Source: an uncultured Rivibacter sp. (GTDB lineage Bacteria > Pseudomonadota > Gammaproteobacteria > Burkholderiales > Burkholderiaceae). From it: a stretch of DNA of 37,360 nucleotides. Of the stretch, positions 1 through 8,532 are shown piece by piece. Position 1 is the stretch's first letter. Every line of letters starts with the position of its first letter. Made by a program: the position numbers and the translations under genes. Under the pieces are notes generated by a model, which saw only the letters and a list, made by a program, of their open reading frames with translations, was not told the origin of the DNA and did no database searches. The stretch covers positions 1-37,360 of the forward strand of contig CAMLLU010000058.1 in assembly GCA_946480925.1 (NCBI GenBank), read 5' to 3'.

Positions 1-1262
1 TCTCCGCGCTGATCCACGCCGCCACCATGGTGACGGCCGGCATCTTCATGGTGGCACGCATGTCGCCACTGTTCGAGCTGTCCGACACGGCGTTGAGCTT
101 CATCCTCGTGATCGGCGCGATCACCGCGCTGTTCATGGGCTTCCTGGGCATCATCCAGAACGACATCAAGCGCGTGGTGGCCTATTCCACGCTGTCGCAG
201 CTGGGCTACATGACCGTGGCGCTGGGGGCTTCGGCGTACTCGGTCGCGGTGTTCCACCTGATGACGCATGCCTTTTTCAAGGCGCTGCTGTTCCTGGCTG
301 CGGGCTCGGTGATCATCGGCATGCACCATGACCAGGACATCCGCAACATGGGCGGCCTGCGCAAGTACATGCCCATCACCTGGATCACCTCGCTGCTGGG
401 CTCGCTGGCGCTGATCGGCACGCCGTTGTTCGCCGGCTTCTATTCGAAGGACAGCATCATCGAAGCGGTGCACGCCAGCCACCTGCCGGGCGCGGGCTTC
501 GCGTACTTTGCGGTGATGGCGGGCGTGTTCGTCACGGCCTTCTATTCCTTCCGCATGTACTTCCTGGTGTTCCATGGCAAGGAGCGGTTCGGCCATGTCG
601 ACGAACACCACAACCACCATGGCGATGCGGACGACGAAGAACCGTCCAGCGACCACCACCACGGCCTCGCACCAGGCGAAAAGCCGCACGAGTCACCGTG
701 GGTGGTGACCGCACCGCTGCTGCTGCTGGCGGTGCCCTCGGTGGTGATCGGTTTCATGACCATCCAGCCCATGCTGTTCGGCGAATTCTTCAAGGACGCG
801 ATCTTCGTGGACGCCGCCAAACACCCCGCGATGGCCGAGCTGACGGAGCACTTCCATGGTGCTGTGGCGATGGCGCTGCATGCCTTCACGACGCCGGTGT
901 TCTGGCTCGCGGCGGCGGGCGTCGCACTGTCCTACTTCTTCTACATGGTGAAGCCCGAGATCCCCGCAGCCATCAAGGCGCGCTTCGGCTTCGTGTATCG
1001 CATCCTCGAAAACAAGTACTACATGGACTGGATCAACGAGCACATCTTCGCTCCCGCCGCTCGCGGCCTGGGTCGCGGGTTGTGGAAGGGCGGTGACGTG
1101 GCCGTGATCGACGGCGTGCTGATCAATGGCTCGGCGCGCGCGGTGGGCTGGTTCGCCTCGGTGGTGCGCCTCATCCAGTCCGGCTACATCTACCACTACG
1201 CCCTTGTCATGATCGTCGGCGTGCTGGCGCTGATGAGCTGGTTCGTGTGGCAGTACAAGTGA
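1..1262 (+). CDS. nuoL: NADH-quinone oxidoreductase subunit L, 3' part (5' end outside window)
   Basis: This is the C-terminal part (about 420 residues) of the largest antiporter-like membrane subunit of respiratory complex I, which helps couple NADH:quinone electron transfer to proton pumping. The frame is open to the left edge and starts mid-protein at a typical NuoL segment (ALIHAATMVTAG), so the first in-window ATG at 27 is internal. Several transmembrane helices are visible, then a His/Asp-rich loop (bases 594-666), then a C-terminal portion expected to hold the long lateral amphipathic helix and last membrane span. It ends with TGA 13 bp before nuoM, so it is co-transcribed with nuoM and nuoN. 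The identification is firm from the collinear nuoL-M-N order and family motifs. Confidence 0.97.
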   Translation, partial: SALIHAATMVTAGIFMVARMSPLFELSDTALSFILVIGAITALFMGFLGIIQNDIKRVVAYSTLSQLGYMTVALGASAYSVAVFHLMTHAFFKALLFLAAGSVIIGMHHDQDIRNMGGLRKYMPITWITSLLGSLALIGTPLFAGFYSKDSIIEAVHASHLPGAGFAYFAVMAGVFVTAFYSFRMYFLVFHGKERFGHVDEHHNHHGDADDEEPSSDHHHGLAPGEKPHESPWVVTAPLLLLAVPSVVIGFMTIQPMLFGEFFKDAIFVDAAKHPAMAELTEHFHGAVAMALHAFTTPVFWLAAAGVALSYFFYMVKPEIPAAIKARFGFVYRILENKYYMDWINEHIFAPAARGLGRGLWKGGDVAVIDGVLINGSARAVGWFASVVRLIQSGYIYHYALVMIVGVLALMSWFVWQYK

Positions 1263-1275
1263 GCGAGGACTAGAA

Positions 1276-2751
1276 ATGGCTTACCTTTCCCTCGCGATCT
1301 GGCTGCCCATCGTCATCGGCGCCGTGCTGCTGGCCGTGGGCCGCGACGAATACGCCAACAACGTGCGCTGGATCGCCCTGGCCGGCGCGGTGCTGAGCTT
1401 CGTCATCACCATTCCGCTGATCACGGGCTTCGACGCCAGCACGGCGGCGATGCAGTTCACCGAAACGCTGCCGTGGATCGAGCGCTTCAACGTGCAATAC
1501 CGTCTGGGCGTCGATGGCCTGTCGGTGTGGTTCGTGCTGCTCACCGCGTTCATCACCATCATCGTCGTCATTGCCGCCTGGGAAGTGATCGACACGCGCG
1601 TGAACCAGTACATGGGCGCGTTCCTGATCCTCTCCGGCCTGATGGTCGGCGTGTTCTCCGCGCTCGACGGCCTGCTGTTCTACGTGTTCTTCGAAGCCAC
1701 GCTGATCCCGATGTACATCATCATCGGCATCTGGGGCGGCCCGCGGCGCGTGTATGCGGCGTTCAAGTTCTTCCTGTACACGCTGCTCGGCTCGCTGCTG
1801 ATGCTGGTGGCGCTGATCTACCTGTACTACAAGTCCGGCGGCAGCTTCGACATCCTCACCTGGCACAAGCTGCCCCTGCCGATGTCGGCGCAGACGCTGC
1901 TGTTCTTCGCCTTCTTCGCGGCCTTTGCCGTCAAGGTGCCGATGTGGCCGGTGCACACTTGGCTGCCTGATGCCCACGTCGAGGCGCCCACCGGCGGCTC
2001 GGTGGTGCTGGCGGCCATCATGCTGAAGCTGGGGGCCTACGGCTTTCTGCGCTTCTCGCTGCCCATCGTGCCGGACGCGAGCAAGGAATGGGCTGCGTTC
2101 GTCATCGCCATCTCGCTGATCGCCGTGCTCTACATCGGCCTGGTCGCGCTGGTGCAGAACGACATGAAGAAGCTGGTGGCCTATTCGTCCATCGCCCACA
2201 TGGGCTTCGTGACGCTGGGCTTCTTCATCTTCAACGAGCTGGGCATTGCCGGCGGCATCGTGCAGATGGTGTCGCACGGCTTCGTGTCGGGCGCCATGTT
2301 CCTGTGCATCGGCGTGTTGTACGACCGCGTGCATTCGCGCGAGATCTCGGCCTACGGCGGTGTGGTCAACACCATGCCCAAGTTCGCGGCCTTTGCGGTG
2401 CTGTTCGCCATGGCCAACTGCGGGCTGCCGGGCACCAGCGGTTTCGTGGGTGAATGGATGGTGATCCTCGGCACCGTGCAGGCCAACTTCTGGCTTGCCG
2501 CGCTGGCCGCCACCACGCTGATCTTCGGCGCCGCCTACACGCTGTGGATGGTCAAGCGCGTGTACTTCGGCGACGTGGCCAACGAAGACGTGCGCTCGCT
2601 CACCGATATCAACAAGCGCGAGTTCTTCATGCTCGCACTGCTGGCGGCGGCCGTGCTGTGGATGGGCGTCTACCCCAAGCCCTTCACCGACGTGATGCAG
2701 ACCTCGATCACCGAGCTGATCAAGCACGTGGGCGTCTCGAAGCTGAACTGA
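1276..2751 (+). CDS. nuoM: NADH-quinone oxidoreductase subunit M
   Basis: This is a 491-residue polytopic inner-membrane subunit of complex I and one of three Mrp-antiporter-like proton channels. It carries the family's key charged membrane residues: Glu140 in [10 protein letters not shown], corresponding to the essential Glu of TM5, and Lys220 in [18 protein letters not shown], corresponding to the TM7 lysine. About 14 transmembrane helices are apparent and the length is normal for the family. The ATG at 1276 is preceded by a GAGGAC-type ribosome binding site. The gene lies 13 bp after nuoL and 16 bp before nuoN, at the distal end of the nuo operon. Confidence 0.98.
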   Translation: MAYLSLAIWLPIVIGAVLLAVGRDEYANNVRWIALAGAVLSFVITIPLITGFDASTAAMQFTETLPWIERFNVQYRLGVDGLSVWFVLLTAFITIIVVIAAWEVIDTRVNQYMGAFLILSGLMVGVFSALDGLLFYVFFEATLIPMYIIIGIWGGPRRVYAAFKFFLYTLLGSLLMLVALIYLYYKSGGSFDILTWHKLPLPMSAQTLLFFAFFAAFAVKVPMWPVHTWLPDAHVEAPTGGSVVLAAIMLKLGAYGFLRFSLPIVPDASKEWAAFVIAISLIAVLYIGLVALVQNDMKKLVAYSSIAHMGFVTLGFFIFNELGIAGGIVQMVSHGFVSGAMFLCIGVLYDRVHSREISAYGGVVNTMPKFAAFAVLFAMANCGLPGTSGFVGEWMVILGTVQANFWLAALAATTLIFGAAYTLWMVKRVYFGDVANEDVRSLTDINKREFFMLALLAAAVLWMGVYPKPFTDVMQTSITELIKHVGVSKLN

Positions 2752-2767
2752 GAACTGGGGCCGAACA

Positions 2768-4249
2768 ATGACTGAAATGAACTGGCTCGCGGTCTATCCC
2801 GAGATCCTGCTGCTGGCGATGGCTTGCGTGATCGCGGTCGTCGACCTGTTCGTCACTTCGCCGCGGCGCACGCCGACCTACGTGCTCAGCCTGCTGACGC
2901 TGCTGGTCGTGGCGGTGCTGCACCTCGCCTACTTCCAGGGCGGCTTCACGCTGTATGCGATGCAAGGCATGGTGGTGTCCGACCCGATGGGGCACCTGCT
3001 GGCCTTCTTCTCGACGCTGGCCGTGCTGGTCACGCTGGTGTATTCGCGTTTTTATGCGGCCGACCGCGACATCCTGAAGGGCGAGCTCTTCACGCTCAGC
3101 CTGTTCTCGCTGCTCGGCGTTTCGGTCATGGTGGCGGGCAACAACTTCCTGGTCATCTACTTGGGCCTGGAGCTGATGTCGCTTTCGCTGTACGCCCTGG
3201 TCGGCCTGCGCCGCGACCATACCGAATCCACCGAAGCGGCGATGAAGTACTTCGTGCTCGGCGCGCTGGCCAGCGGTTTCCTGCTCTACGGCTTGTCGAT
3301 GATGTACGGTGCCACCGGCTCGCTTGATCTGGGCGAAGTCTTCAAGGCCATCGGCACCGGCCAGATCAACACGCAAGTGCTCGTGTTCGGCGTGGTGTTC
3401 GTGGTGGCTGGCCTGGCCTTCAAGCTGGGCGCCGTACCGTTCCACATGTGGATTCCCGACGTCTACCAGGGCTCGCCCACGGCCGTGACGCTGCTGATCG
3501 CCGGTGCTCCCAAGATCGCTGCGTTCGCCATCGTGATCCGCCTGCTGGTGGAAGGCATGCTGGGCCTGGCCGTGGACTGGCAGCAGATGCTGGTCGTGCT
3601 GTCGGTGGCTTCGCTGGTGGTAGGCAACCTTGCCGCCATCGCGCAGACCAACCTCAAGCGCATGCTGGCCTATTCGACCATCGCCCAGATGGGCTTCATG
3701 CTGCTGGGCCTCACCTCGGGCGTGGTCACAGGCAACACGCTGTCGGCGGCCAACTCGTACAGCTCGGCGATGTTCTACGTCATCACCTACGTGCTGACCA
3801 CGTTGGGTACCTTCGGCACCATCATGCTGCTGGCGCGCAAGGGCTTCGAGGCTGAGGAGATCGACGATCTGAAGGGCCTCAACCAGCGCAGCCCGCTGAT
3901 TGCTGGCGTGATGGCCGTGTTCATGTTCTCGCTTGCCGGCATTCCACCCACGGTGGGCTTCTATGCCAAGCTGGCCGTGCTGCAGGCGCTGATCTCCACC
4001 AACGTGGCCGGCTATGTGTGGCTGGCGGTGGTGGCCGTGCTGCTCTCGCTGATCGGCGCGTTCTACTACCTCCGGGTCGTCAAGGTCATGTACTTCGACG
4101 AAGCGGCCGACGTGACCGCCATCCCGTCGGCCGGTGGTGCCCGTGCGTTGCTGTCGCTCAACGGTGCGGCCGTTCTGGCCTTCGGCATCCTGCCGGGCGG
4201 CCTGATGACGATGTGCGTCTACGCGATCCAGAAATCGCTGGCCAGCTGA
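2768..4249 (+). CDS. nuoN: NADH-quinone oxidoreductase subunit N
   Basis: This 493-residue membrane subunit of complex I is the third antiporter-like channel and the usual last gene of the nuo operon. Lys219 in the motif [20 protein letters not shown] matches the conserved TM7 lysine; a second conserved block ([20 protein letters not shown]) lies near residues 290-315. Multiple hydrophobic helices cover the whole length. It begins with ATG 16 bp after the nuoM stop. Downstream, 86 bp with a small hairpin separate it from the NUDIX gene on the same strand, which may still be co-transcribed. Confidence 0.98.
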   Translation: MTEMNWLAVYPEILLLAMACVIAVVDLFVTSPRRTPTYVLSLLTLLVVAVLHLAYFQGGFTLYAMQGMVVSDPMGHLLAFFSTLAVLVTLVYSRFYAADRDILKGELFTLSLFSLLGVSVMVAGNNFLVIYLGLELMSLSLYALVGLRRDHTESTEAAMKYFVLGALASGFLLYGLSMMYGATGSLDLGEVFKAIGTGQINTQVLVFGVVFVVAGLAFKLGAVPFHMWIPDVYQGSPTAVTLLIAGAPKIAAFAIVIRLLVEGMLGLAVDWQQMLVVLSVASLVVGNLAAIAQTNLKRMLAYSTIAQMGFMLLGLTSGVVTGNTLSAANSYSSAMFYVITYVLTTLGTFGTIMLLARKGFEAEEIDDLKGLNQRSPLIAGVMAVFMFSLAGIPPTVGFYAKLAVLQALISTNVAGYVWLAVVAVLLSLIGAFYYLRVVKVMYFDEAADVTAIPSAGGARALLSLNGAAVLAFGILPGGLMTMCVYAIQKSLAS

Positions 4250-4261
4250 CACACCGCGGCT

Positions 4262-4286
4262 GGCCGCGACGCAAGTCGCAGAGGCC
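4262..4286 (+). other. Small hairpin in the nuoN-NUDIX gap
   Basis: GCGAC, a GCAA tetraloop (GNRA type) and GTCGC form a tight stem-loop at 4266-4279, flanked by GGCC on both sides that can extend the stem. No T-tract follows, so it is not a classical terminator. It may be an mRNA-stabilising or attenuating structure at the end of the nuo transcript. The function is inferred only. Confidence 0.3.
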
Positions 4287-4335
4287 GGTCGCTGGCGTGG
4301 CGCTTGCTTGAATCATTGCCGGTGAGGGCAATCGC

Positions 4336-4956
4336 ATGACGCAAGAACATCGAAAGCGCAACGAAGAAGGCGACCATCTGCGCGAAACCCAGGTCAGCAC
4401 CCGGCAGGTCTGGCAAGGCGGTTTTCTCGACGTGCGTCGCGACACGGTGCGCCTGCCCAACGGGCGCGAAGCCAGCCGTGAATACATCGTCCACCCAGGG
4501 GCGGTGATGATCGTCCCGCTGCTCGACGATGGGCGGCTGGTAGTCGAGCGACAGTTCCGCTACCCGTTGCAACGCAGCTTCATCGAGTTTCCGGCTGGCA
4601 AGCTGGACCCGGGCGAGAGCACGCTCGCTTGTGCACGCCGCGAGCTGGCTGAAGAAACCGGCTACCAGGCAGCCGAATGGGCCCATGCCGGCGTGCTGCA
4701 CAACGCCATTGCCTACTCCACGGAAGGCATCGAGATCTGGTTCGCGCGTGGCCTCACGGCCGGCGAGAGGTCGCTGGACGACGGCGAGTTCCTCGACGTG
4801 TTCGCGTTGTCCGCCGACGAGTTGGAGGCCATGGCCGCACGGGGCGAACTCACTGATGCCAAGACCCTGATCGGCCTGCTGTGGCTGCGCCAATGGCGCG
4901 CCGGCCATTGGGACTTGCCCTGGCAAGCCGTCCAGCCTGTTACAGCCGCCGGATAA
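4336..4956 (+). CDS. NUDIX hydrolase, ADP-ribose pyrophosphatase type
   Basis: This 206-residue protein probably hydrolyses ADP-ribose (or a related nucleoside diphosphate derivative) to AMP and ribose 5-phosphate, a house-cleaning reaction next to NAD metabolism. A perfect NUDIX box GX5EX7REUXEEXGU spans residues 88-110 (GKLDPGES through RRELAEETGY). Upstream, an EYIVHPGAVMIVPLL strand followed by the ERQFRYP segment is typical of the NudF/ADPRase branch. A GAGG-like ribosome binding site precedes the ATG. It follows nuoN on the same strand and lies 10 bp before the DUF1178 gene, a conserved arrangement in Burkholderiales as I recall it. The exact substrate cannot be read from sequence. Confidence 0.9.
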   Translation: MTQEHRKRNEEGDHLRETQVSTRQVWQGGFLDVRRDTVRLPNGREASREYIVHPGAVMIVPLLDDGRLVVERQFRYPLQRSFIEFPAGKLDPGESTLACARRELAEETGYQAAEWAHAGVLHNAIAYSTEGIEIWFARGLTAGERSLDDGEFLDVFALSADELEAMAARGELTDAKTLIGLLWLRQWRAGHWDLPWQAVQPVTAAG

Positions 4957-4966
4957 TGACGGCACG

Positions 4967-5422
4967 ATGAAGGTCCTCAACCTCCAGTGCAGTCATGGCC
5001 ACGGCTTCGAAGGCTGGTTCGGCTCCGAAGACGACTACCAGGCTCAGTTCGAACGTGGCCTCGTGGAGTGCCCCCTGTGTGCCGACAAGGCCATCACGCG
5101 TTTGCCGAGCGCGCCCCGGCTCAATCTGTCGGGCTCGCGTGAAGTGGTCACGGTGCCGGCGCCGAAGCAAGAGGCCGCCACCACGCCGGAGCAGGCCAGC
5201 GTCGAGGCCTTGTGGCTGGGGGCTGTGCGTCACGTGATGGCCAATACCGAAGACGTCGGTGAGCGGTTTGCCGAAGAGGCGCGCCGCATCCACTACGGCG
5301 AGACCGAACACCGCGGCATCCGCGGGCGTGCCTCCACCGAGGACGCCCAGGCCCTGCGTGACGAAGGCATCGAGGTCATGGCGCTGCCGTTGCCCGCAGC
5401 GTTGAAGGGCCCGACGCAGTAA
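4967..5422 (+). CDS. DUF1178 family protein
   Basis: This 151-residue soluble protein belongs to a family of unknown function. The N-terminus (MKVLNLQCSHGHGFEGWF) and the CPLC pair with a preceding Cys resemble a small zinc-ribbon-like motif. It is followed by ITRLPSAP and a C-terminal GxTEHRGIRG-like region (residues about 107-120), all typical of DUF1178. It starts 10 bp after the NUDIX gene and is probably co-transcribed with it. Its stop codon lies only 9 bp from the stop of the convergent dehydrogenase gene, inside an inverted repeat. No biochemical role is known to me for the family. Confidence 0.88.
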   Translation: MKVLNLQCSHGHGFEGWFGSEDDYQAQFERGLVECPLCADKAITRLPSAPRLNLSGSREVVTVPAPKQEAATTPEQASVEALWLGAVRHVMANTEDVGERFAEEARRIHYGETEHRGIRGRASTEDAQALRDEGIEVMALPLPAALKGPTQ

Positions 5423-5434
5423 GGCGGCCCTTCA
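5403..5434. terminator. Hairpin spanning two convergent stop codons
   Basis: TGAAGGGCC at 5403-5411 is an exact inverted repeat of GGCCCTTCA at 5426-5434, with a 14-nt loop. The structure contains the DUF1178 stop (5420-5422) and abuts the stop of the convergent dehydrogenase (5432-5434). There is no T-run, so it would be a weak, possibly bidirectional, transcription barrier. Confidence 0.4.
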
Positions 5435-6838
5435 GAGCACCCGGCCGGGGCTGAGCCGGTTCTCCGGGTCCAGTGCCCGCTTGATCGAGCGCATCAGCGC
5501 CAGCGCGACCGGTGACTTGCGCTTGGCCAGCTCCTCGCGTTTGAGCGCACCGATGCCGTGCTCGGCCGAGATCGATCCGCCGTGGGCCAGCACGGCGTCA
5601 TAGACCAACGCATTGACCGCAGCTTCATGGGCCGCCAGGAACTCGTCGGCTACCACGCCCTCGGGCGCCTGCACGTTGTAGTGCAGATTGCCGTCGCCCA
5701 GGTGGCCGAAGTTGACCAGCCGCACGCCGGCAAAGGCCTGCCGCAACGCCGCGTCGGTGCTTGCCACGAAAGTGGGGATGCGCGACACCGGCAAGGCGAT
5801 GTCGTGCTTGATGTTGAGCCCTTCCTCGGCCTGCGCCAGCGGGATGGATTCGCGCAGATGCCACAAGGCATTCGATTGCGCCTGGCTCTCGGCCACGGCC
5901 GCATCGGTGATCACGCCGGACTCCAACGCCACTTCCAGCAAGGCCTCGAAGGCGGTGCGCGCATGCGCTTCGCCTTCGGTGTCGGATTGCTCCAGCAGCA
6001 CGGTCCAGGGGCTTGGCGCCAGCGGCCGAGGTAGGTTAGGGAAGTGCTTTTCCACCAGTGACAGGGCAAAGCGCTCCATCACCTCGAAGCCGGTGAGCCC
6101 GGCCCCCAGCCGTGCTTGCGCCAGCTGCAGCAGCGCGACGCAGGCTTCAAGGCTGGGGCAGGAAGCCAGGGCCGTGCCCACCGCTGCCGGCTGCGGATAC
6201 AGCTTCAGCGTGGCCGCCGTGATGATGCCCAGCGTGCCTTCGCTGCCGATGAAAACGTCGCGCAGGTCATAGCCGGTGTTGTCCTTGCGCAGGCCCGACA
6301 GTCCATCCCACACCTCGCCAGCGGCCGTTACCACCTCGAGGCCGAGGCATAGTTCGCGCGTGTTGCCGTAGCGCAGCACCTGCGTGCCGCCGGCATTGGT
6401 GGCGAGGTTGCCGCCGATCGTGCAGCTGCCCTCGGCTGCCAGGCTCAATGGAAAGAGCAACCCTTCGGTTGCAGCGGCTTCCTGCACCGTCTGCAGCACG
6501 CAGCCGGCTTCCACGGTCATCGTGAGGTTCGCGGCGTCAATGAGGCGCACGCGGTTCAGGCGGCCGAGACTCAGCAGCAACTGCGTGCCGCTGTCGTCCG
6601 GCACCGAGCCGCCGACCAGCCCCGTATTGCCGCCTTGCGGCACGAGGCTCACGCCATGCACCGCACAAGCCTTGACCACGGCCGCCACCTCTTCGGTGCT
6701 GCCGGGCCTCACCACCGCAGCGGCCTTGCCGCGATAGCGCTTGCGCCAGTCGAGCTCGTAAGCAGAAAGGTCGCCCTCGGTCAGCACGTGCGCCGGGCCG
6801 ACGGCCGTGCGTAGTTCGTTCAACAACGTGTCGTTCAT
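5432..6838 (-). CDS. FAD-binding oxidoreductase (D-2-hydroxyacid / D-lactate dehydrogenase type)
   Basis: This 468-residue flavoprotein of the VAO/GlcD family probably oxidises a D-2-hydroxy acid such as D-lactate or D-2-hydroxyglutarate and passes electrons to quinone or another acceptor. The FAD-binding half shows VRPGSTEEVAAVV, PQGGNTGLVGGS and NTGYDLRDVFIGSEGTLGI; the C-terminal half has the typical NFGHLGDGNLHYN and SAEHGIG motifs. The start at 6838 is preceded by a GAGG ribosome binding site and overlaps the stop of the upstream DUF2069 gene in an ATGA quartet, which implies translational coupling. An upstream in-frame extension exists but lies inside the DUF2069 gene. The substrate is not determinable from sequence. 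Confidence 0.92.
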   Translation of the reverse strand: MNDTLLNELRTAVGPAHVLTEGDLSAYELDWRKRYRGKAAAVVRPGSTEEVAAVVKACAVHGVSLVPQGGNTGLVGGSVPDDSGTQLLLSLGRLNRVRLIDAANLTMTVEAGCVLQTVQEAAATEGLLFPLSLAAEGSCTIGGNLATNAGGTQVLRYGNTRELCLGLEVVTAAGEVWDGLSGLRKDNTGYDLRDVFIGSEGTLGIITAATLKLYPQPAAVGTALASCPSLEACVALLQLAQARLGAGLTGFEVMERFALSLVEKHFPNLPRPLAPSPWTVLLEQSDTEGEAHARTAFEALLEVALESGVITDAAVAESQAQSNALWHLRESIPLAQAEEGLNIKHDIALPVSRIPTFVASTDAALRQAFAGVRLVNFGHLGDGNLHYNVQAPEGVVADEFLAAHEAAVNALVYDAVLAHGGSISAEHGIGALKREELAKRKSPVALALMRSIKRALDPENRLSPGRVL

Positions 6839-7215
6839 CCTTGTGCCTCGGCGGGAGCAGGGTGCTTCAGGCGCCATCGGACGTGCAGTGCGCAGGCCGT
6901 GAACAGCAGCAGGCACAACAACACCTGCAGGCCGGCGAGCGACGCGCTGTAGGCGTCCGGGTCGCTGGTGGCGCGCACCACGCCTTCGGTGAAGTACAGC
7001 CACACCAGCAGGCTCAGCCAGCGGTAGGTGTAGAGGCGCCGCTTCAGCAGCCCTGCCAGGGGCAAGGCCAGCGGCAGCACCTTCAAGGCCCACCACGAGC
7101 CTCCAGGGCGCAGCGGTGCAAGCCACAGCTCCCATGCCAAGCCCAGCGCGATGAGGCCCAGCAGACTGCCCACGGCGAGCGCACGCGTTGCATCGACGAA
7201 AGTCCAGCGGTTCAT
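6835..7215 (-). CDS. DUF2069 domain membrane protein
   Basis: This small 126-residue integral membrane protein has about four hydrophobic helices. It matches the DUF2069 pattern: a WELWLAPLRPGGSWWALKVLPLALPL block, then the KRRLYTYRW loop and LLVWLYFTEGVVRA. The function is unknown. Its last codon overlaps the first of the dehydrogenase gene by 4 bp, so the two form one operon. The start chosen (MNRWTF) leaves only 19 bp to the YihY start on the other strand. An alternative ATG four codons further upstream (MPAMNRW) would push the start still closer to that gene. Confidence 0.85.
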   Translation of the reverse strand: MNRWTFVDATRALAVGSLLGLIALGLAWELWLAPLRPGGSWWALKVLPLALPLAGLLKRRLYTYRWLSLLVWLYFTEGVVRATSDPDAYSASLAGLQVLLCLLLFTACALHVRWRLKHPAPAEAQG

Positions 7216-7234
7216 GGCTGGCATCATAGTGAGC

Positions 7235-8476
7235 ATGAATCTCCCGAATGTTTCCCAGGCATTGAAGCGGCCGTTGCGCGAGCGCTTTGCCGAGCTCGTG
7301 CAGACGCTGCAGACCTGGCCCTGGCTCGACACGCTGAAGACCCTGCGCCAGCGTTTCCGCGAAGACCGCCTGGGCCTCACCGCCAGCAGCCTCACGTTCA
7401 CCACCACCATCGCACTCGTGCCCCTGGCCACGGTCACGCTGGCGGTGTTCACGGCGTTCCCGATGTTCCGCAGCTTCCAGGTCGCGCTGGAAAAGTACTT
7501 CATCCAGAGCCTGGTGCCCGACAGCATTGCCAAGCCGGTGCTGGGGGCGTTGACGCAGTTCGCCGCCAAGGCCAACAGGCTGGGCGCCGTGGGCCTCATC
7601 GTGCTGGTGTTCACTGCGCTGGCGCTCATGCTGACGATCGATCGCACGCTGAACGCCATCTGGCGCGTGCGCAAACCGCGGCCCATCGCTCAGCGCGTGC
7701 TCGTGTACTGGGCTGCTGCAACGCTGGGGCCGCTGCTGCTGGGCGTGAGCCTCAGCATGACCTCGTACGCCGTCTCGGCGTCGAAGGGTTTCGTGTCCGA
7801 CATGCCAGGCGGCGTGAGCCTGCTGCTCAACATCATCGAGTTCCTGTTGCTGGCCCTCGGCATGGCGGGTCTGTTCAAGTACGTGCCCAACACCCACGTG
7901 CGCTGGTCGCATGCGACGGCTGGCGGCTTTTTCGTGTCGGCCGGCTTCGAAGTGGCGAAGAAAGGGCTGGCCTGGTACCTGGGCAGCGTGCCCACCTACA
8001 CCACGCTGTATGGCGCCTTCGCGACGGTGCCGATCTTCCTGGTGTGGCTGTACCTGGGGTGGGTGATCGTGCTGCTGGGGGCGGTGGTGGCGGCCTATGC
8101 ACCCAGCCTGCAGATGCGCGTGGTGCGGCGGCCCAACACGGCAGGCCACCGATTCGAGCTGTCGGTGATGTTGCTGCGCGAACTGTTCAAGGTACGCAGC
8201 CTCGGCCCGCACGGGCTCAGCGCCGCGCAATTGTCGGAAATGCTGCGCACCGACCCGTTGCAGATCGAACCGATCCTCGAAGCACTGGTCGAGCTCGACT
8301 GGGTGGGCCGGCTGGACGAAGAGGGCGCCGCGCGTTTCGTGCTGCTGTGCGACCCGGAGGTCACGCCGGCACAGGGCCTGATCGGCCGCCTGCTGCTGGA
8401 TCCGACACCGGTGGTGCGCGGCTTCTGGCAGCGCACGAGCTTTCAGGAACTCAAGGTCAAGGATCTTTTGGAGTGA
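7235..8476 (+). CDS. YihY/RNase BN-like family inner membrane protein
   Basis: This 413-residue protein of the YihY (UPF0761) family was once annotated as ribonuclease BN, a function no longer accepted for YihY. The N-terminal two-thirds hold six hydrophobic helices with the family signature (DRLGLTASSLTFTTTIALVPL; LTIDRTLNAIWRVRKPRP; SWYLG-like and YGAFATVPIFLVWLYLGW). The last roughly 120 residues form a soluble tail resembling a winged-helix domain, as in the long beta-proteobacterial members. The ATG at 7235 was chosen; an in-frame ATG at 7214 would add seven residues and overlap the divergent DUF2069 start. The physiological role is uncertain, possibly transport or envelope related. Confidence 0.9.
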   Translation: MNLPNVSQALKRPLRERFAELVQTLQTWPWLDTLKTLRQRFREDRLGLTASSLTFTTTIALVPLATVTLAVFTAFPMFRSFQVALEKYFIQSLVPDSIAKPVLGALTQFAAKANRLGAVGLIVLVFTALALMLTIDRTLNAIWRVRKPRPIAQRVLVYWAAATLGPLLLGVSLSMTSYAVSASKGFVSDMPGGVSLLLNIIEFLLLALGMAGLFKYVPNTHVRWSHATAGGFFVSAGFEVAKKGLAWYLGSVPTYTTLYGAFATVPIFLVWLYLGWVIVLLGAVVAAYAPSLQMRVVRRPNTAGHRFELSVMLLRELFKVRSLGPHGLSAAQLSEMLRTDPLQIEPILEALVELDWVGRLDEEGAARFVLLCDPEVTPAQGLIGRLLLDPTPVVRGFWQRTSFQELKVKDLLE

Positions 8477-8498
8477 CTGGTGACCGGAAATTCACCAG
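8477..8498. terminator. Inverted repeat between convergent yihY-like and GGDEF genes
   Basis: CTGGTGA (8477-8483) and TCACCAG (8492-8498) form a perfect 7-bp stem with an 8-nt loop just after the YihY stop. A competing wider pairing GTGACC (8480-8485) with GGTCAC (8521-8526) also exists. There is no T-tract. The structure fills the 56-bp gap between the convergent genes and may limit read-through in both directions. Confidence 0.35.
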
Positions 8499-8532
8499 AG
8501 GCGAATCACCACTGACCCCTGGTCACGGGCCG

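Noticed and set aside
1270..4252. Long antisense frames of 485 and 510 codons opposite nuoM and nuoN
   Set aside because: They lie wholly antisense to clear complex I genes and have His/Gln/Arg/Asp-rich low-complexity translations, as expected from high-GC third positions. No domain is recognisable.
6839..8230. N-terminal extension of the FAD dehydrogenase to 932 residues
   Set aside because: The extra part runs through the DUF2069 and YihY-like genes and looks like shadow sequence; the ATG at 6838 with a GAGG site gives a family-length protein.
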